From: Micrasema longulum | Lineage: Eukaryota > Arthropoda > Insecta > Trichoptera > Brachycentridae | Assembly (NCBI GenBank): GCA_022494885.1 | Contig: JAGVSM010000953.1 | Location: forward strand, 1 to 64,000 | DNA: 64,000 nt | Reading direction: 5' to 3' | Part shown: one piece after another, positions 1 through 11,390 of the stretch | Position numbering within the stretch: the first letter of the stretch is position 1 | How the letters are laid out: every line of letters begins with the position of its first letter | The notes under the pieces: generated by a model | Told to the model about the DNA's origin: nothing | The model's database searches: none | The model's input: the letters and a program-made list of their open reading frames with translations, nothing else | Program-made: the position numbers and the translations under genes

Positions 1-2
1 CG

Positions 3-2915
3 GCGAGCCCTCACAGAGGTGTGTGCCTCAACGACCACTTACTGACGGGACCGGACTTGCTCACGTCACTAGTGGGGAACATACAGAGGTTCCGAGAGGG
101 TGGCGTAGCTATCGCCGCCGATATAAAGGAGATGTTTCTCCGCATAAAGATGACACCCGATGACACGATGTCACAATTGTTTTTGTGGCGTCGAAAACCG
201 AAAGAAGCAGTGAGGACCTTCGCTTTCACATCCATGATGTTCGGAGCCAGGTGTTCTCCGAGCAGCGCCCAGTACGTAAGAGACCGCGTGGCCGCGGCGA
301 ATGCTGAATCATTCCCGGAAGCAGCGCGGGCTGTACACGAGAAAATGTACATGGACGATTATTTGGACGCCGTGGATTCGACTGCGGAGGCTGCAAAATT
401 GGTGAAAGACGTCACGGCCCTCCTGCTGACGGGGGGCTTTGAAATGACGGGATGGGCATCAAACAACGCCAAGGCATTGTGCTCGGTCCGCGACGAGGAT
501 CGAGCCAAGACGGCTATCATCATTGGCGAGGCCGCCACTACGGAAAGAGTACTAGGCGTGCGGTGGGACCCGCACGCAGACTCTCTAGTATTCAAGTATA
601 ACCAAGAGGGCGGTGACGAACCTGAATGGCCTACAAAGAGGCAGATGTTGGGAGCCGCCATGAGGGTCTTCGATCCAATGGGATTTATTGGATGCATAAC
701 AGTGAGGGCTAAAATACTGTTACAAGCCGTGTGGCGATCGAACATCCAATGGGACGAGGCTTTAAAACTAGAACACGTGCAGAGATGGCGCGAATGGCGG
801 CAGTTACTAGCCGAAAGTAACTGCGCAATACCGAGGTGTTGTATCAACAGGAAGGCGGAGGAAATAACAATGCACGTCTTCAGCGATGCCTCGGAACAAG
901 CCTGCTGTGCGGTGGCATATTTTGTGCACAGGGCGGGCACTAGCTTTATTATGAGCAAATGTAAAGTAGCGCCGCTAAAACCTTTATCGATACCGCGTCT
1001 AGAACTTCAGGCGGCGCTACTCGCCGCGCGGTTAGCAGCGAGTATAAAGAGGGAAAGCCGCATGAAAATTAAAAGAACTATATTCTGGACGGACTCGAGC
1101 ACGGTTCTATCCTGGATACGCACAGACCCGTTGAAGTATTCAACGTTCGTAGCGAACCGACTCGGGGAGATCGATGAAATCGCCGGAATAAACGGTTGGC
1201 GCTGGGTACCGACAAAACAAAACCCGGCGGACATCGGAACGCGAGATACACAGCCACTCGATCTGTCTTCGAACGGCATGTGGTTCCGGGGCCCAGATTT
1301 CCTCTCCCGGCCGGAGAGTGAATGGCCTCAGGAAAAAGGGACAATCTCGCCTCCTGAAGACGCGCTGGAGATAAGACCACCGCGTCACTTTGTGGGCCAT
1401 TGCCACACGACGACAGGACTCCCGGACGTATCCCGCTTTTCATCGTGGGCACGACTTATACGGACGACGGCCTGGGTTATGAGGTTCGTCGGACGTTGCC
1501 GCCGTCCCAGACAACGTGACGAGCCCGAGAAGCCGGGAGGTGACTTCGAACTCCGGGCCGAAGACTTGAATAAAGCCGAAGAAATATGGGTGCGCCTGTC
1601 ACAGAGGCGTGCCTTCGGCAAAGAAATAGAATGCCTACAACGGGGAGAGGCCCTACCGCCCGGAGGACGGCTACGCGCTGTCACGCAGTTTATTGATGGA
1701 AGCGGCATACTGCGTATGGGAACCAGACTACAAAGGATAGATGACCAGAACGTGAATGCCCCGCCAATACTGGACGGTGGGGATGAATATTGCAGACTGA
1801 TGATAAGTTACCAGCACGCAGCATCAGGACATCCAGGGACGGAGCGCACGATAAGCGATATCAGGTCGGGCTACTTGGTCGTGCGCCTCCGTACGACGCT
1901 GCGAGGGATCATCAGGAGCTGCCGGGCGTGCCGCATGCTGAGATGCATTCCGAAGCCGCCACTGATGGGACAGCTGCCGGCGGCCAGGCTGGCTAGCGGG
2001 GAGCGGCCGTTCACTCACTGCGGCCTCGATTTCTTCGGACCGATGACCGTGACACTGGGACGGCGCACTGAGAAAAGGTACGGTGCGCTCTTCACGTGCA
2101 TGACAACGCGGGCGGTGCATATGGAGTTGGCATACTCCCTATCCGCGGACTCGGCTATAATGGCTCTAAGAAGGATGGCCGCTAGGCGTGGTCACCCCGC
2201 GGTATTGTACACAGACAACGGTACAAATTTCCACGGGGCCGATCGCGAGATGAACGCGGCCATAAAGGAGCTAAGCCGAGATGAGAAAATGCTCGGTGAA
2301 CTAAGCGCCAGAAGGGTGGAGTGGAAGTTCATTCCCGCCTCCTCACCACACATGGGAGGCGCCTGGGAGCGCCTAGTAAGATCAGTGAAGGTAGCGCTAA
2401 GCGCTACTATAAAAGCGCGTTCCCCACGGGAAGAGACACTGATAACGGCGCTAGCTGAGGCGGAATACAGCGTCAACAGCCGCCCGCTAACACATGTGTC
2501 TGTGGACCCGAAAGATGAGGAGCCGTTGACTCCTAACCACTTCTTGCTGGGATCAGCTGGCGGTTTACAGCCTTTGGTCCATTATAGTAAGGCGGAGGAG
2601 GCCACTTGCCTTAGGAAACAGTGGCGAGTGGCCCAACAGATGGCGGACATCTTCTGGCGACGGTGGGTGCGAGAATATCTGCCCACGCTGGCGCAGAGAC
2701 CGAAATGGAGGGACCCGGCAACGCCCATACAAGAGGGAGACCTGGTATTAATAGCGGACCCAAAGCTGCCACGCAACACATGGCCCCGAGGACGAGTCAC
2801 GAGGGCCAGCCCGGCAGCCGATGGACAAGTCCGCGTGGTGCAGGTCAAGACGGCGACCGGGACCTACACGAGACCAGCAGTCAAGGTGGCGGTCTTCGCC
2901 GAAGGGGGCCACTAG
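3..2915 (+). CDS. pol: BEL/Pao LTR retrotransposon pol polyprotein, C-terminal part (RT, RNase H, integrase)
   Basis: This is an uninterrupted frame that is already open at the left edge, so its start lies outside the window; the GTG at 21 is not a real start. It would copy the element's RNA into DNA and integrate it. Counting from the GTG, the reverse-transcriptase box YMDD is at about residues 110-113. The Pao-type RNase H segment FSDASEQACCAVAYF follows near 285. A zinc-binding integrase N-terminus (HAASGHPG, then CRACRMLRC) sits near 595-645. The integrase core shows its three acidic positions in GLDFFGP (~670), YTDNGTNFHG (~731) and GGAWERL (~782). The tail GDLVLIADPKLPRNTWPRGRV-like segment is typical of BEL/Pao integrases. 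There are no stops or frameshifts over 2.9 kb, and G+C is clearly higher than in the flanks, so this is probably a young insertion. gag, protease and the 5' LTR are not in view. Confidence 0.95.
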   Translation, partial: ASPHRGVCLNDHLLTGPDLLTSLVGNIQRFREGGVAIAADIKEMFLRIKMTPDDTMSQLFLWRRKPKEAVRTFAFTSMMFGARCSPSSAQYVRDRVAAANAESFPEAARAVHEKMYMDDYLDAVDSTAEAAKLVKDVTALLLTGGFEMTGWASNNAKALCSVRDEDRAKTAIIIGEAATTERVLGVRWDPHADSLVFKYNQEGGDEPEWPTKRQMLGAAMRVFDPMGFIGCITVRAKILLQAVWRSNIQWDEALKLEHVQRWREWRQLLAESNCAIPRCCINRKAEEITMHVFSDASEQACCAVAYFVHRAGTSFIMSKCKVAPLKPLSIPRLELQAALLAARLAASIKRESRMKIKRTIFWTDSSTVLSWIRTDPLKYSTFVANRLGEIDEIAGINGWRWVPTKQNPADIGTRDTQPLDLSSNGMWFRGPDFLSRPESEWPQEKGTISPPEDALEIRPPRHFVGHCHTTTGLPDVSRFSSWARLIRTTAWVMRFVGRCRRPRQRDEPEKPGGDFELRAEDLNKAEEIWVRLSQRRAFGKEIECLQRGEALPPGGRLRAVTQFIDGSGILRMGTRLQRIDDQNVNAPPILDGGDEYCRLMISYQHAASGHPGTERTISDIRSGYLVVRLRTTLRGIIRSCRACRMLRCIPKPPLMGQLPAARLASGERPFTHCGLDFFGPMTVTLGRRTEKRYGALFTCMTTRAVHMELAYSLSADSAIMALRRMAARRGHPAVLYTDNGTNFHGADREMNAAIKELSRDEKMLGELSARRVEWKFIPASSPHMGGAWERLVRSVKVALSATIKARSPREETLITALAEAEYSVNSRPLTHVSVDPKDEEPLTPNHFLLGSAGGLQPLVHYSKAEEATCLRKQWRVAQQMADIFWRRWVREYLPTLAQRPKWRDPATPIQEGDLVLIADPKLPRNTWPRGRVTRASPAADGQVRVVQVKTATGTYTRPAVKVAVFAEGGH

Positions 2916-2967
2916 CAGCCGAAGGACGTCCGGATGCTTCAGCGCAGCGGAGACTGCACCGGGGGAG
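2916..2967 (+). other. BEL/Pao 3' untranslated spacer with purine run before the LTR
   Basis: This short spacer lies between the pol stop codon and the proposed LTR start. It ends in the purine stretch GGGGGAG (2961-2967), which is where a polypurine tract priming plus-strand synthesis is expected. The assignment rests on position and the adjoining TGTTACG. Confidence 0.5.
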
Positions 2968-3726
2968 TGTTACGGACGTCAAACGGAAAGCGGCCCTTGT
3001 AGGGACCGCCCCTGCGCTCTATTAAAATGTTTAGACTTAGGGATCTCGGTATGTGTTAGAAATGAGCTGCCCCTCCAATAAAGACTAGTATTTGTCACTT
3101 TCGGGGGTGGCCTTTTCCATACCGAGACATTTAGAATAGGCATTTAGTTACAAATTAGTTTTAAGTATATTTTTGAATGTGCATCGTTTCGCGCTGCGTT
3201 GCCGCCGCAAGAATGTCGTGAGAACTGGAGGGGGTAGTGCCTATATACGTGGAGGGAGGGAGACGGATGGAGCGGGCGTGCGGCCTTCTCTATCGCTCTC
3301 TCTCTCTCCGCGCGGCATACGACGGCTAGACCCGCTCGGCGGGGTGAATGGTGGGGCACGTAGCGCGAACGGTATATAACGTGTACAAATGAAAATAAAT
3401 GACACTTCTTCTCTGACGTTTGGCTTTTACTCATCTCTACTCGCTTCTCCCCGACCCGGCTTTCTACTCGATTCTTCTTCACTTCGCTTGACACCTTCGC
3501 TTCACCCTGGACTTGGATTTTGGACTTCTCTCCCTACGGATTCCTGACCACGGCGAACCGGCAACTTCAACCTGAAATAAGAGGCCCTTCTGAGGACATC
3601 TCCGGCCCTGACGAGTTAGACAAGATCGCCTAGCCTCCGCTGCCTTACAACCAGTGGATCGGGACGTGTGCGTTAGTGACTGCAGCGGAACCACAACACG
3701 ACGCCGGTAGCGCGTTAGCTACAACA
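2968..3726 (+). repeat. Probable 3' LTR of the BEL/Pao element
   Basis: The block starts with TGTTACGG directly after a purine run and ends with CTACAACA, so its edges form the expected TGTT...AACA inverted ends. It contains a TATA-like GGTATATAAC at about 3371-3380 and a possible polyadenylation signal AATAAA near 3394. An earlier AATAAA lies near 3076. Its length, about 760 bp, is plausible for the superfamily. The 5' LTR lies outside the window, so the boundaries cannot be proved by comparing two LTRs. Small reading frames inside it appear to be chance. Confidence 0.7.
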
Positions 3727-3936
3727 CCTTTTAAATATAATCTTATTTTTAGAATTTCTTATAGTGGTAGGTAAAGTGTTAAAAAATTTCAGTCCTAAGA
3801 AACAGAAATTTCTCTGTCCAAAACTTGTATTCATAAAAGGTCCTGTATAACAAATGGTTCCTGCCGATCTGGTCAAAATATTATGTTGAGATCTCATTTT
3901 GTCATTAGTGTTCCAGAAGTATATAAGAGTTTCCAT
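3727..3936 (-). mobile_element. Non-LTR retrotransposon (LINE) ORF2 C-terminal fragment
   Basis: The minus strand encodes a tail typical of jockey/CR1-type reverse-transcriptase ORFs: the segment TSFGQRNFCFLGLKFFNTLP is followed by IRN and FKR. The frame is cut off exactly at the outer edge of the proposed LTR. This suggests the BEL element landed inside this LINE, with the LINE's own 3' end left beyond the other LTR, outside the window. Only about 70 residues remain. Confidence 0.6.
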
Positions 3937-5917
3937 AATAAATAGTAACTTTAAGTCACTGTGTGAGTTTTCTTTTGTAACTCTAATTATTTAAAATTCT
4001 CATGTCTGGATTCAAGTACTGCGGTGGTATAATGGACCCTTACTATTTTATAGAACAGTTCACGATTTTTTAACCAAAGTCCAGCCCTAACGATTCAAAT
4101 ACGAATATGTCAAAAAAAAACATTATTATTTTTTTACCATAACTTGATTATCAAATGTTTTAAAACGTTCACGACTTGACACCTTTCACAGCGAATATTC
4201 GGCGGTTCGATGAATCGTCAAAACGCTCTCTTATAGAAGGAACGGAGATCGTACTTATGCCAATGGCCATGTTTCTCTTTTGTCCTTATTTCCTGTTTTA
4301 TTATTACACTATATTATTATTTTGTTTCGCTGGCGGCACGGCGTTCATCTTTTCATCCAATCACGTGGGCTGAGCCATACTCCAAACTCCGACATTCATC
4401 TTCATATATCACGCTTCACCCAATACATCCGTTTCGCCAATATTTCATAATAACTTTTTATTTATTGCAGTCGAACCTACCCATGGATTTATTCTGAAAT
4501 GGTACCAATGCACGTGTACTATGTATTAATTCCTATTTATTTGTTTCTTACTGCTTTGACCGACTTATTGCATTGTGGGTTTCTTTATCACACCGAATTT
4601 AAAAATAAAAACGTTCTTTTTTTTTCAACATGTTTGGATATATTTAGAAATTTGGTTCCGTTTTTTTATGTCTCAACTATTAAACATTGTAAAAAAAATT
4701 ACAAATAATCTGTATTTTATTGTATTATTTTATATTTTTAACCAATTAATTCACAGGTATGAACCCTTGTGTTTTGGTTTATAAATAGTTTATTAATCGT
4801 GCGAATAATTAATTGTTACGAATATTATCTGGAAAATACAAAAATAAATCGCTAAATGACAAGAATTATGTTTATTTCAATTATTATTTGATGAATTAAA
4901 ATCATTTTAATGGCATTGAGCCCGCCAAATGTGTTCGTAATTCGTGGTATCAATATACCTACCCTTGTTTTTTTACTACGCATCCATTTTTGCTTCCCAA
5001 AAAATATATATGTTGGGAATAAAAAAAAACGGAGATTTCGTGAAAGTTACCATGTTATTATTAATTTATATAGGTATTGTCAATAAAATGATACCAATTA
5101 AATTTCCTTAAAATTATTTAACAAATAAGCTTATTTATTGGTAATTACATTTCCGACAGCGGCAAATCCAATTATGATCGGTATATTTTATTAATCAATT
5201 AAACTTTTTTTTTTAAATCAACGACTGCCTTTATTGCTTCTGCGATACTTTTTTTTAACGTAATGTAAAATATGTAATTCGAATTGATATGAATTATTGA
5301 CTTAGCTTTTTGTATACCTAATTTATTAAAATAACAAAGTTACTATAAACTTTGCGGCTTTACCACTTCAAGAGTTAAATGAATTCACGTCCGTAATTCT
5401 ATAAAATAAACATATTATTTAAAAGAAATCTTGAATGTCTAGCCGAAAAATATTGAAAAATGCATTCTGGTAGTTTTAATTAAAAGATAATTGATTATTT
5501 ATATTCCCTGATTTGAATATGCAAATAAAAACTTAAATTAATTACCCGCATAAAATTGTGAAGTTATTTTATTCAAAATTTTAGACACACCGAAATAGTT
5601 ATTGCACTGTGAACAAAGCTATTGAATCTTCTGCTACGTGTAATTTAAACTTGGTTTTCAAAAGAAAAACTGTTTAAAACACCCACGGCGCTGGTTGTTT
5701 TATGGTTTTTATTATTTTTATTTCTATTTGCACGTAAAATGATATCAAAAAACACTTAATGTGTAAATGTTGTTGTCTTTGCGCCATTACATACCATTTT
5801 TGTACGCGAACACCTATAAAATATATCACTCTTAATTTTAAGGAATCATCATAATATCTCTATTCATATGCTGTCTTTTGAATTATTCCATTTCTTGTGT
5901 ATCAAACGGTCTATTGG
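3937..5917. other. AT-rich stretch without recognised genes
   Basis: There are only short frames and homopolymer runs. A 65-residue frame at 4176-4373 has a hydrophobic stretch but matches no family I know, and I treat it as chance. I see no repeats shared with the rest of the window. Confidence 0.5.
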
Positions 5918-6208
5918 CTTCATTACAATATTTGAGTTTGTCCAAATGTTCGTAGACAAAAGACTGGATTTCACCCCCTCTGGAGTCATTAAGATTAACG
6001 AATTACAACAGTGTCAAATCAACAAATGGAAGAATTGAAGAAATATGGATGTTCGAACATAGGCAAAATGGTGAATGTTACACGGTGTGTAAAGTGGCCA
6101 CTTAAACCAGCCAATGACATGTCATAAGCCCTGTAAATGCCTAGACTTCCATATTCCCTTATTTAAGGTATTCTCCATCCCTGTTGTAATTTGTTGGTCT
6201 ATTAGTAC
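5918..6208 (-). mobile_element. TIR element family F, partial copy with core in reverse orientation
   Basis: It opens with the family terminal motif TTTGAGTTTGTCCAAATGTT and a GTAGACAAAAGAC stretch, as at 56.33 kb. The inner core (from about 6020) then runs in the opposite direction to the 56.33 kb copy: the segments GGTGAATGTTACAC, GTGGCCACTTAAACCAGCCA and CTAGACTTCCATATT are reverse complements of those there. The other terminal repeat is missing. It is non-coding and probably a non-autonomous DNA transposon. Confidence 0.65.
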
Positions 6209-6695
6209 TTACATTATTTTACCATTTTCACTTACAAATGACTAAAATGATTATTTTGTCTTACAGTTCGTTTATAAGAGTAGATACATAAGAATTTATT
6301 TTACAAACATCCCACAAAATAAATAAAAACAAAAAAATCTGACTGTGAATCGTGTAAACGTGTTAGTTACCCACCTGGATTATTAAAAAACTTGATAGTA
6401 AATCAAAGTTTATTTTTATTTTTTATTGTATTTATAAAACTACCTGATGGTTTTGCTTTTCTTTGATTGCCATCGAATGCTTTCATTTAAGCAGCCGCCT
6501 CCAAATTTGCAAAAATAATATTAATTAATTATGAAAATAACAATACGTACTATCCTTATTTAAGTACTAGTTGTAGTACCTCTTGTGAAGATAATTTTAT
6601 TCTATAATCTGTATTTTTATTTCATTTAAAATTTCCCCTATTTTCGTCCACTTATTTTATTTTAATTAAAGCGTAAGACTAACTTTACGTTCCTG
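6209..6695. other. AT-rich stretch, nothing recognised
   Basis: I see no reading frame, repeat or RNA motif that I can support. Confidence 0.4.
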
Positions 6696-6785
6696 TAGTA
6701 GACGATCGAGATATGCTGCATTTACCCAAGCAACCCAGTGCCCTATGCCCCCATCAGGTGCGGATAAAAGCATGATGATGATATT
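6696..6785 (+). mobile_element. SINE family 2, 3' module fragment
   Basis: The sequence from the GATCGAGATATGCTGCAT stretch through CAGTGCCCTATG and CAGGTGCGGATAA to a GATGATGAT tail matches the 3' end of the SINE at 21.3-21.6 kb. No tRNA-like head remains. Confidence 0.6.
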
Positions 6786-7840
6786 TTGAATTAACTGTAA
6801 TATCTAATGTATTTCACTACGTGCTAATATGTTTTTATATTTCCCTTTATTGTACATTGAAGTGCAATTTCTGTATGTTCATTTTTTTTAAGTAACTAAA
6901 AGCTGTATTATCATTTGATTTGGTAATAATTATGTTCGTTGTATGTTCTTGCTTCTTCCATCCACCCTGGTATGTTGAGTATGGGGTATTTAATAAATAT
7001 GTATCGCAGTGTCATCGCCCTTAAAACCGATCTAGACAAAAGCCTAATAATCTGCCCGACAGAAGAAAAATGGTGCATCTCCGAAATGCGTGTTATACTG
7101 TCATTGTATTAATTATATATTTTCGTATAAAAAAAAACAGTATTGAAAAATTATTTCTTCTTAAATAACACATAATATTCCATTATCGAAGTTGTCTGTT
7201 CCTTTCACAGCTAAATGTTAAATAAATCTTGCACATAACCTAACCTTACTTCAGAATGTTTATGATGCAATTGTTATACTTTTTAGACATCTTCACAATT
7301 ATTTCGTTCGACAATATATTGACACATTTATCGAAATACGTTATTTACAAAGTTATATGTTTTATTTCGTTCGATTTCTTTGACAACGTTGATGTTGCGA
7401 TGTAATCAAACTTCATTGTAATTTTTATTCCCTTATCCACAATTTAATTAAAATCTCAATATTTTATTAAAAATCAAAAAATTGTTTAACTTTTTTTTTT
7501 TAAATATGTTATATGCAATAACTATGGGGAACAGGAAATCAAAACGTCATAAACGTTAGCTCTAAGTCTTGTATGTTGATCGTGTTTATGAATATATTGT
7601 ATACCATTGTTTTATTGGCCTTATTTGTCTTTGCTACATAGTTATATGTCCTTTTGGTTCTGTTTCTTGTACAATTGTACATATGTTTCTTCAAATAACT
7701 GTTGTAATTGGCTGTGGCGTATATGCAATAAATAAACAGATTAAAGTGACAGCAAAAAAAATTTACGTTCGTATATGAACTCCCTTACGTAACTAACACC
7801 AACTAAAGAAGAAAAAAAAATAAACAACTTAATGTAACTA
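6786..7840. other. AT-rich stretch, nothing recognised
   Basis: Only short frames occur. The 69-residue frame at 7569-7778 is hydrophobic and matches nothing I know. Confidence 0.4.
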
Positions 7841-8090
7841 AACTTTTCCAACTAGAATCTTTAAAATGTATAACAAATTGGCCACTGATTGTAGACAAAA
7901 AACTAAAACTTGAACAAAATGTAATAAACGCAATACGAGATTATCAAAACAAAATCACCTACAACATTCGAATACGGGACAAGTACAATCAAGACTAATA
8001 AACCGGGGACTGAAATTATACAATAAACTTTCAGACGAAACTAAACAAAGGCCTCTTTTTAAAAGATGTCAAAAGTATTCCATTTTTGAT
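7841..8090 (+). mobile_element. LINE ORF2 C-terminal fragment
   Basis: Around 7990-8070 the plus strand reads RLINRGLKLYNKLSDETKQ followed by FKRC, a typical C-terminal signature of jockey/CR1-type LINE ORF2 (the '...GxKLYNxLP...FK' tail). Upstream codons show related sequence in another frame, so it is frameshifted and dead. Confidence 0.55.
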
Positions 8091-8460
8091 ATATCTTACT
8101 TCACGTCGAGACGCTAAAACTGGTGAATTTTATTTCATACTTAGAACAATGGAGTTGTATCGTTATGACCCCAACAGATATCTATATGAATGTGGCACTT
8201 CCACATACTGTATGTAGAACTTCCCTAATCCAGTGCGGGTCTATTAAACTTGTCTCTTTAGTTCCACGCTTTAACTTGTTGTTTTCAATTTAACTTTTGA
8301 CATCGCCTCTTTTTGTGGATTCTTTTTGGAGCTGTCTTCGCTTTATCTAAAAAGCCGCGAGGCTCGTTTATGTCTGGTACTCACCTGGTGAGGGTGACCA
8401 TGCCACCCGAAACCTAAAGGACCCGTCATTGTATTAAACTTGGTCTGAAACATAAAAAAA
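8091..8460. other. Unassigned stretch next to the LINE tail
   Basis: It has a somewhat more balanced composition (8320-8430) and no frame of note. It may be the 3' untranslated part of the preceding LINE, but I found no second copy in the window to confirm this. Confidence 0.3.
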
Positions 8461-8830
8461 TCTTAATTATTATTTATTAATTGAACCATCAACGGTTCAA
8501 AGAACCTTTTACAAAAAAATTGTTAAACTGAAATTTATTAATTTTATTTCTTAATAACATTGTGCATAAATGTATAAGGGATAGAGACACAGTTTATAGC
8601 GACACAATCAGGAACGACCCATGTCTGAGAACTAACTGAAATATAATATAATAATTAAAACTAGACAATTTAGTGAAAGTATATTCGAAATTATATTAAC
8701 TTCAAATTACAAAATAAATATAACAGTGTAAGTCACTTTCCAAGCTCAATAGCTAGTTTTTTTTTTTAAAGTAACAGCTATAACATAAAAAAAATATAAA
8801 AGTAGATTGTATAGAAAAAAAAACATTTCT
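8461..8830 (+). repeat. LINE-like 3' repeat shared with 26.5 kb and 48.9 kb
   Basis: The first part (8461-8700) resembles the reverse complement of 26454-26610, sharing the AACGGTT, AAGAACCTTTTAC and AATTAAAAC stretches. The second part (8718-8830, around ACAGTGTAAGTCACT) resembles 48940-49050, which lies just after a LINE C-terminus. This points to a LINE 3' untranslated region. Confidence 0.45.
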
Positions 8831-9175
8831 CAATTATGTAATATATATATTTTTTTAAATTAAAAAAACTAACAGCTAGGATAAGAAATTCTTATGTTTT
8901 TAATTTATATATAACAATGTTAAGTTGATAATGACTTAAAATTAAAACAAAGTGGTTAGTAATCAAATTAGTAATAGTAAAAAATAAATCAATAATAATA
9001 CTTTTCAAATAATCTTTTACTATTATTTTTAAAATACAAATAGCTTACTACTTTCAAACTTAGTGATTTATACGTCAGTCAATAGGCAAATAGTTATGCT
9101 AAGTTTGACGCTAATTTGTGTCCAGGTAGATGAATAATACAGTTCTCTGCGTAAAATAGAACTAGAACCATAGAC
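8831..9175. other. AT-rich stretch, nothing recognised
   Basis: There are no frames, RNA motifs or repeats that I can support here. Confidence 0.4.
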
Positions 9176-9330
9176 AAATGTTTTCGACTCGATGGCTACT
9201 CTCTGCTTCTAATCCTGAAAGTGAAATCAAATAGAAATAAATCGGCCCCGTGCCGTGGTGTACTGATTGGCAAATTCGCCTACCATGCTAGAGGTCCTGC
9301 GTTCGATTCGTGTCATGGTCGACTTGAAAT
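9176..9330 (+). mobile_element. SINE family 2, 5' module and tRNA-like head
   Basis: It carries the 5' module TTTTCGACTCGATGGCTACT, then a tRNA-like block with GGCAAATTCGCCTACCATGC and a polymerase III B-box-like GCGTTCGATTCG (9299-9310). The 3' module seen at 21.5 kb is lost. Confidence 0.65.
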
Positions 9331-10761
9331 ATTTTTTCTAAACATGGTTAACGATATTGTTGGGTAACTAAAAGAAAATCGTTAGTATTTTACAGTTATA
9401 TCCTTGATATATTTTCTTTATTTATTAATTTCTGTTCTACGGAAATTGGACATGCGGTATCTGTACACTAACACACCAAAATCATTCGTCCAAAATGCAT
9501 GACAATATTGGTCACTCTATTTCAGCTAGAGGCAAAGTTAAGAAAGCCGCCGTTAATGATTCATATTATTTCTTTTCTCGTTAGTCTCACAATCTCGCGC
9601 CGCGATGTTCGTAGAATATTTTAATTATATCACAAATTCGTCCATCGACTGCAACTTCGATCGGGATTATCAATCATATTTTTTTACAGATAATAAATCC
9701 AATACTCGGCCGGGGAATGTCTCGCTCAACCGAATGAGATTAGCCATACCCAATTAATTATACTAGCTAGGTGTGAATTTCACTCTTCCGATCTGATCTG
9801 ATTTGATTTGTCCCATTTGAATTGGTAATCAAATCAAAACTGCATATGGAAGGGATTTACATTATATTACGTACATTGTAACTGATATTGATTAACGATA
9901 TAAATTTATCAAACCATCAATGATTTAATTATTGTATAATGAATTGATTCCATCGTCCATGTTATTTTTATTTAAAAAAATAACAAAACTTTTAAAATTA
10001 TTAAGCGTGCCCAACACAAACTATAAACTTCTATTTTGAACACAAAATAAAAATATTAATTTCATTTCAAATCAGTGCCGAAAATCGACGCTTATTATAC
10101 TAAATAATACAATGTGTTCTGTTTGCAAAACAGTGATAAATGTACAATTAAGTCAAATTAAGTGTAATGCAATTATGAGGAAAATATATACCTGTATACA
10201 CTGTCTATCTTCACTAGGTATTATAAAAATACATTTCTAATCGAATACTCTATTTCACTGCTGAATCATACATTTGTCTATCTGTTTCACGTTAGCTAAC
10301 CCGAATACCATTAATTTGTACAATATGAACAGTTTCGCTGTTGAATTACACAAAACTTTCAGTTTTAATGTTTTGAATATTTAATCTTGATAAAAAAAAA
10401 AGTGTTTTTAATTTTATTTTGAGTGAAACAATGTTTTTTTAATGTCACACAATTTTAGTGCTACATATTTTAAGTTCTTTAGTGCAACAATCATTACCCA
10501 ACAGTTAGTAGCCTGTGCATTTTTTAACCTATAAACCAGTTTTCATTTTCAAATCTTCGCTGTTTCTGTTTCTAACTTCGTGTCAATGCTAATTAAACAT
10601 TTTGTGTTTTATTTAATTCAGCAGATGTACAAACGCCTCTTTATTGCTGGGTGTCAGAATTAACACCTACGTACATCGAACATATTTTCGTGTGTATTTT
10701 ATTAGTTTTGCTTCATGATGCAGCTGGAAAATAATAAAAAATACAGTATCACCAATCTTAC
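9331..10761. other. AT-rich stretch, nothing recognised
   Basis: No frame or repeat could be supported. A 12-base match to the end of an Illumina adapter lies at 9783-9794 (see findings). Confidence 0.4.
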
Positions 10762-10943
10762 CGTTTTTTCCTTTATCTTTTCGACCCGTATCCATTTCAG
10801 AATAAATCCTCGCGCCATCTCTGCGGGAGTTTGAAGAGAGATATTTTGATTGGGACAAAATGTTTCTGGCTGTGGGGGCATTTTTATTAATGATTGTCCA
10901 GAGCTATTCGCTCGTTCGCGACACCTTGTGCCCCAGACAAAAA
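10762..10943 (-). CDS. Candidate host exon (weak)
   Basis: On the minus strand a pyrimidine-rich stretch ending in CTAG (10947-10944) looks like a splice acceptor, and GGTAAGATT at 10762-10754 looks like a donor. The 182 bases between them are open in two frames. One frame includes KMPPQPETFCPNQNISLQ and a basic end KWIRVEKIKEK; the other reads SSNSRRDGARIYSEMDTGRK. Composition is more balanced than in the flanks. I do not recognise the protein, no neighbouring exon is visible, and chance is a real alternative. Confidence 0.15.
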
Positions 10944-11100
10944 CTAGAAAAACCAAAAGTTTGGATGATTAAATAATTAATTATAAATTCCTGCAGTCAC
11001 TGTTGATTAGCATTGTTACACAACACGCATTCATAAACCAAATATTATATTCTTAGATACATTCAAATGTAGGTTTTGGTACAATTGTTTTAAATGTTTT

Positions 11101-11270
11101 TTATTTATTTATTTTATATGCTATTTGACAACTACAGTTTTACATGAAATCGTACATATTTTATTAAAAAGGTACATCTAAAAATAAAAAACCGAACTTA
11201 ATACCACACAATAAAGAGGCAAGCACTTGAACTTGTTCTTGTGCATCCAATCCAGTAAACTGCTATTAAA
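11101..11270 (-). repeat. Probable LINE 3' end (minus orientation)
   Basis: The stretch begins with (TTTA)n-type sequence on the plus strand (11101-11120), followed by unique sequence. This is the layout of the other minus-strand LINE 3' tails here (36.7, 39.2 kb). No coding part is visible, so the call is tentative. Confidence 0.3.
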
Positions 11271-11390
11271 TAAATATAATATAATACATAATATGTAAAA
11301 CATGATGAGAAGTAACGTTTTTATTTAGTTCTGAGCTACTACCATTATTGTATTAAATATTTTATTAGTTTTTCATTTTTCATACATATA

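Noticed and set aside
1824..2120. Minus-strand ORFs of 60-200 codons across 11-2848
   Set aside because: They all lie opposite the intact BEL/Pao pol frame and carry no motif; shadows of a GC-rich coding region.
4176..4373. 65-codon hydrophobic ORF as a membrane protein
   Set aside because: T-rich DNA gives hydrophobic codons by default; no conserved motif or gene context.
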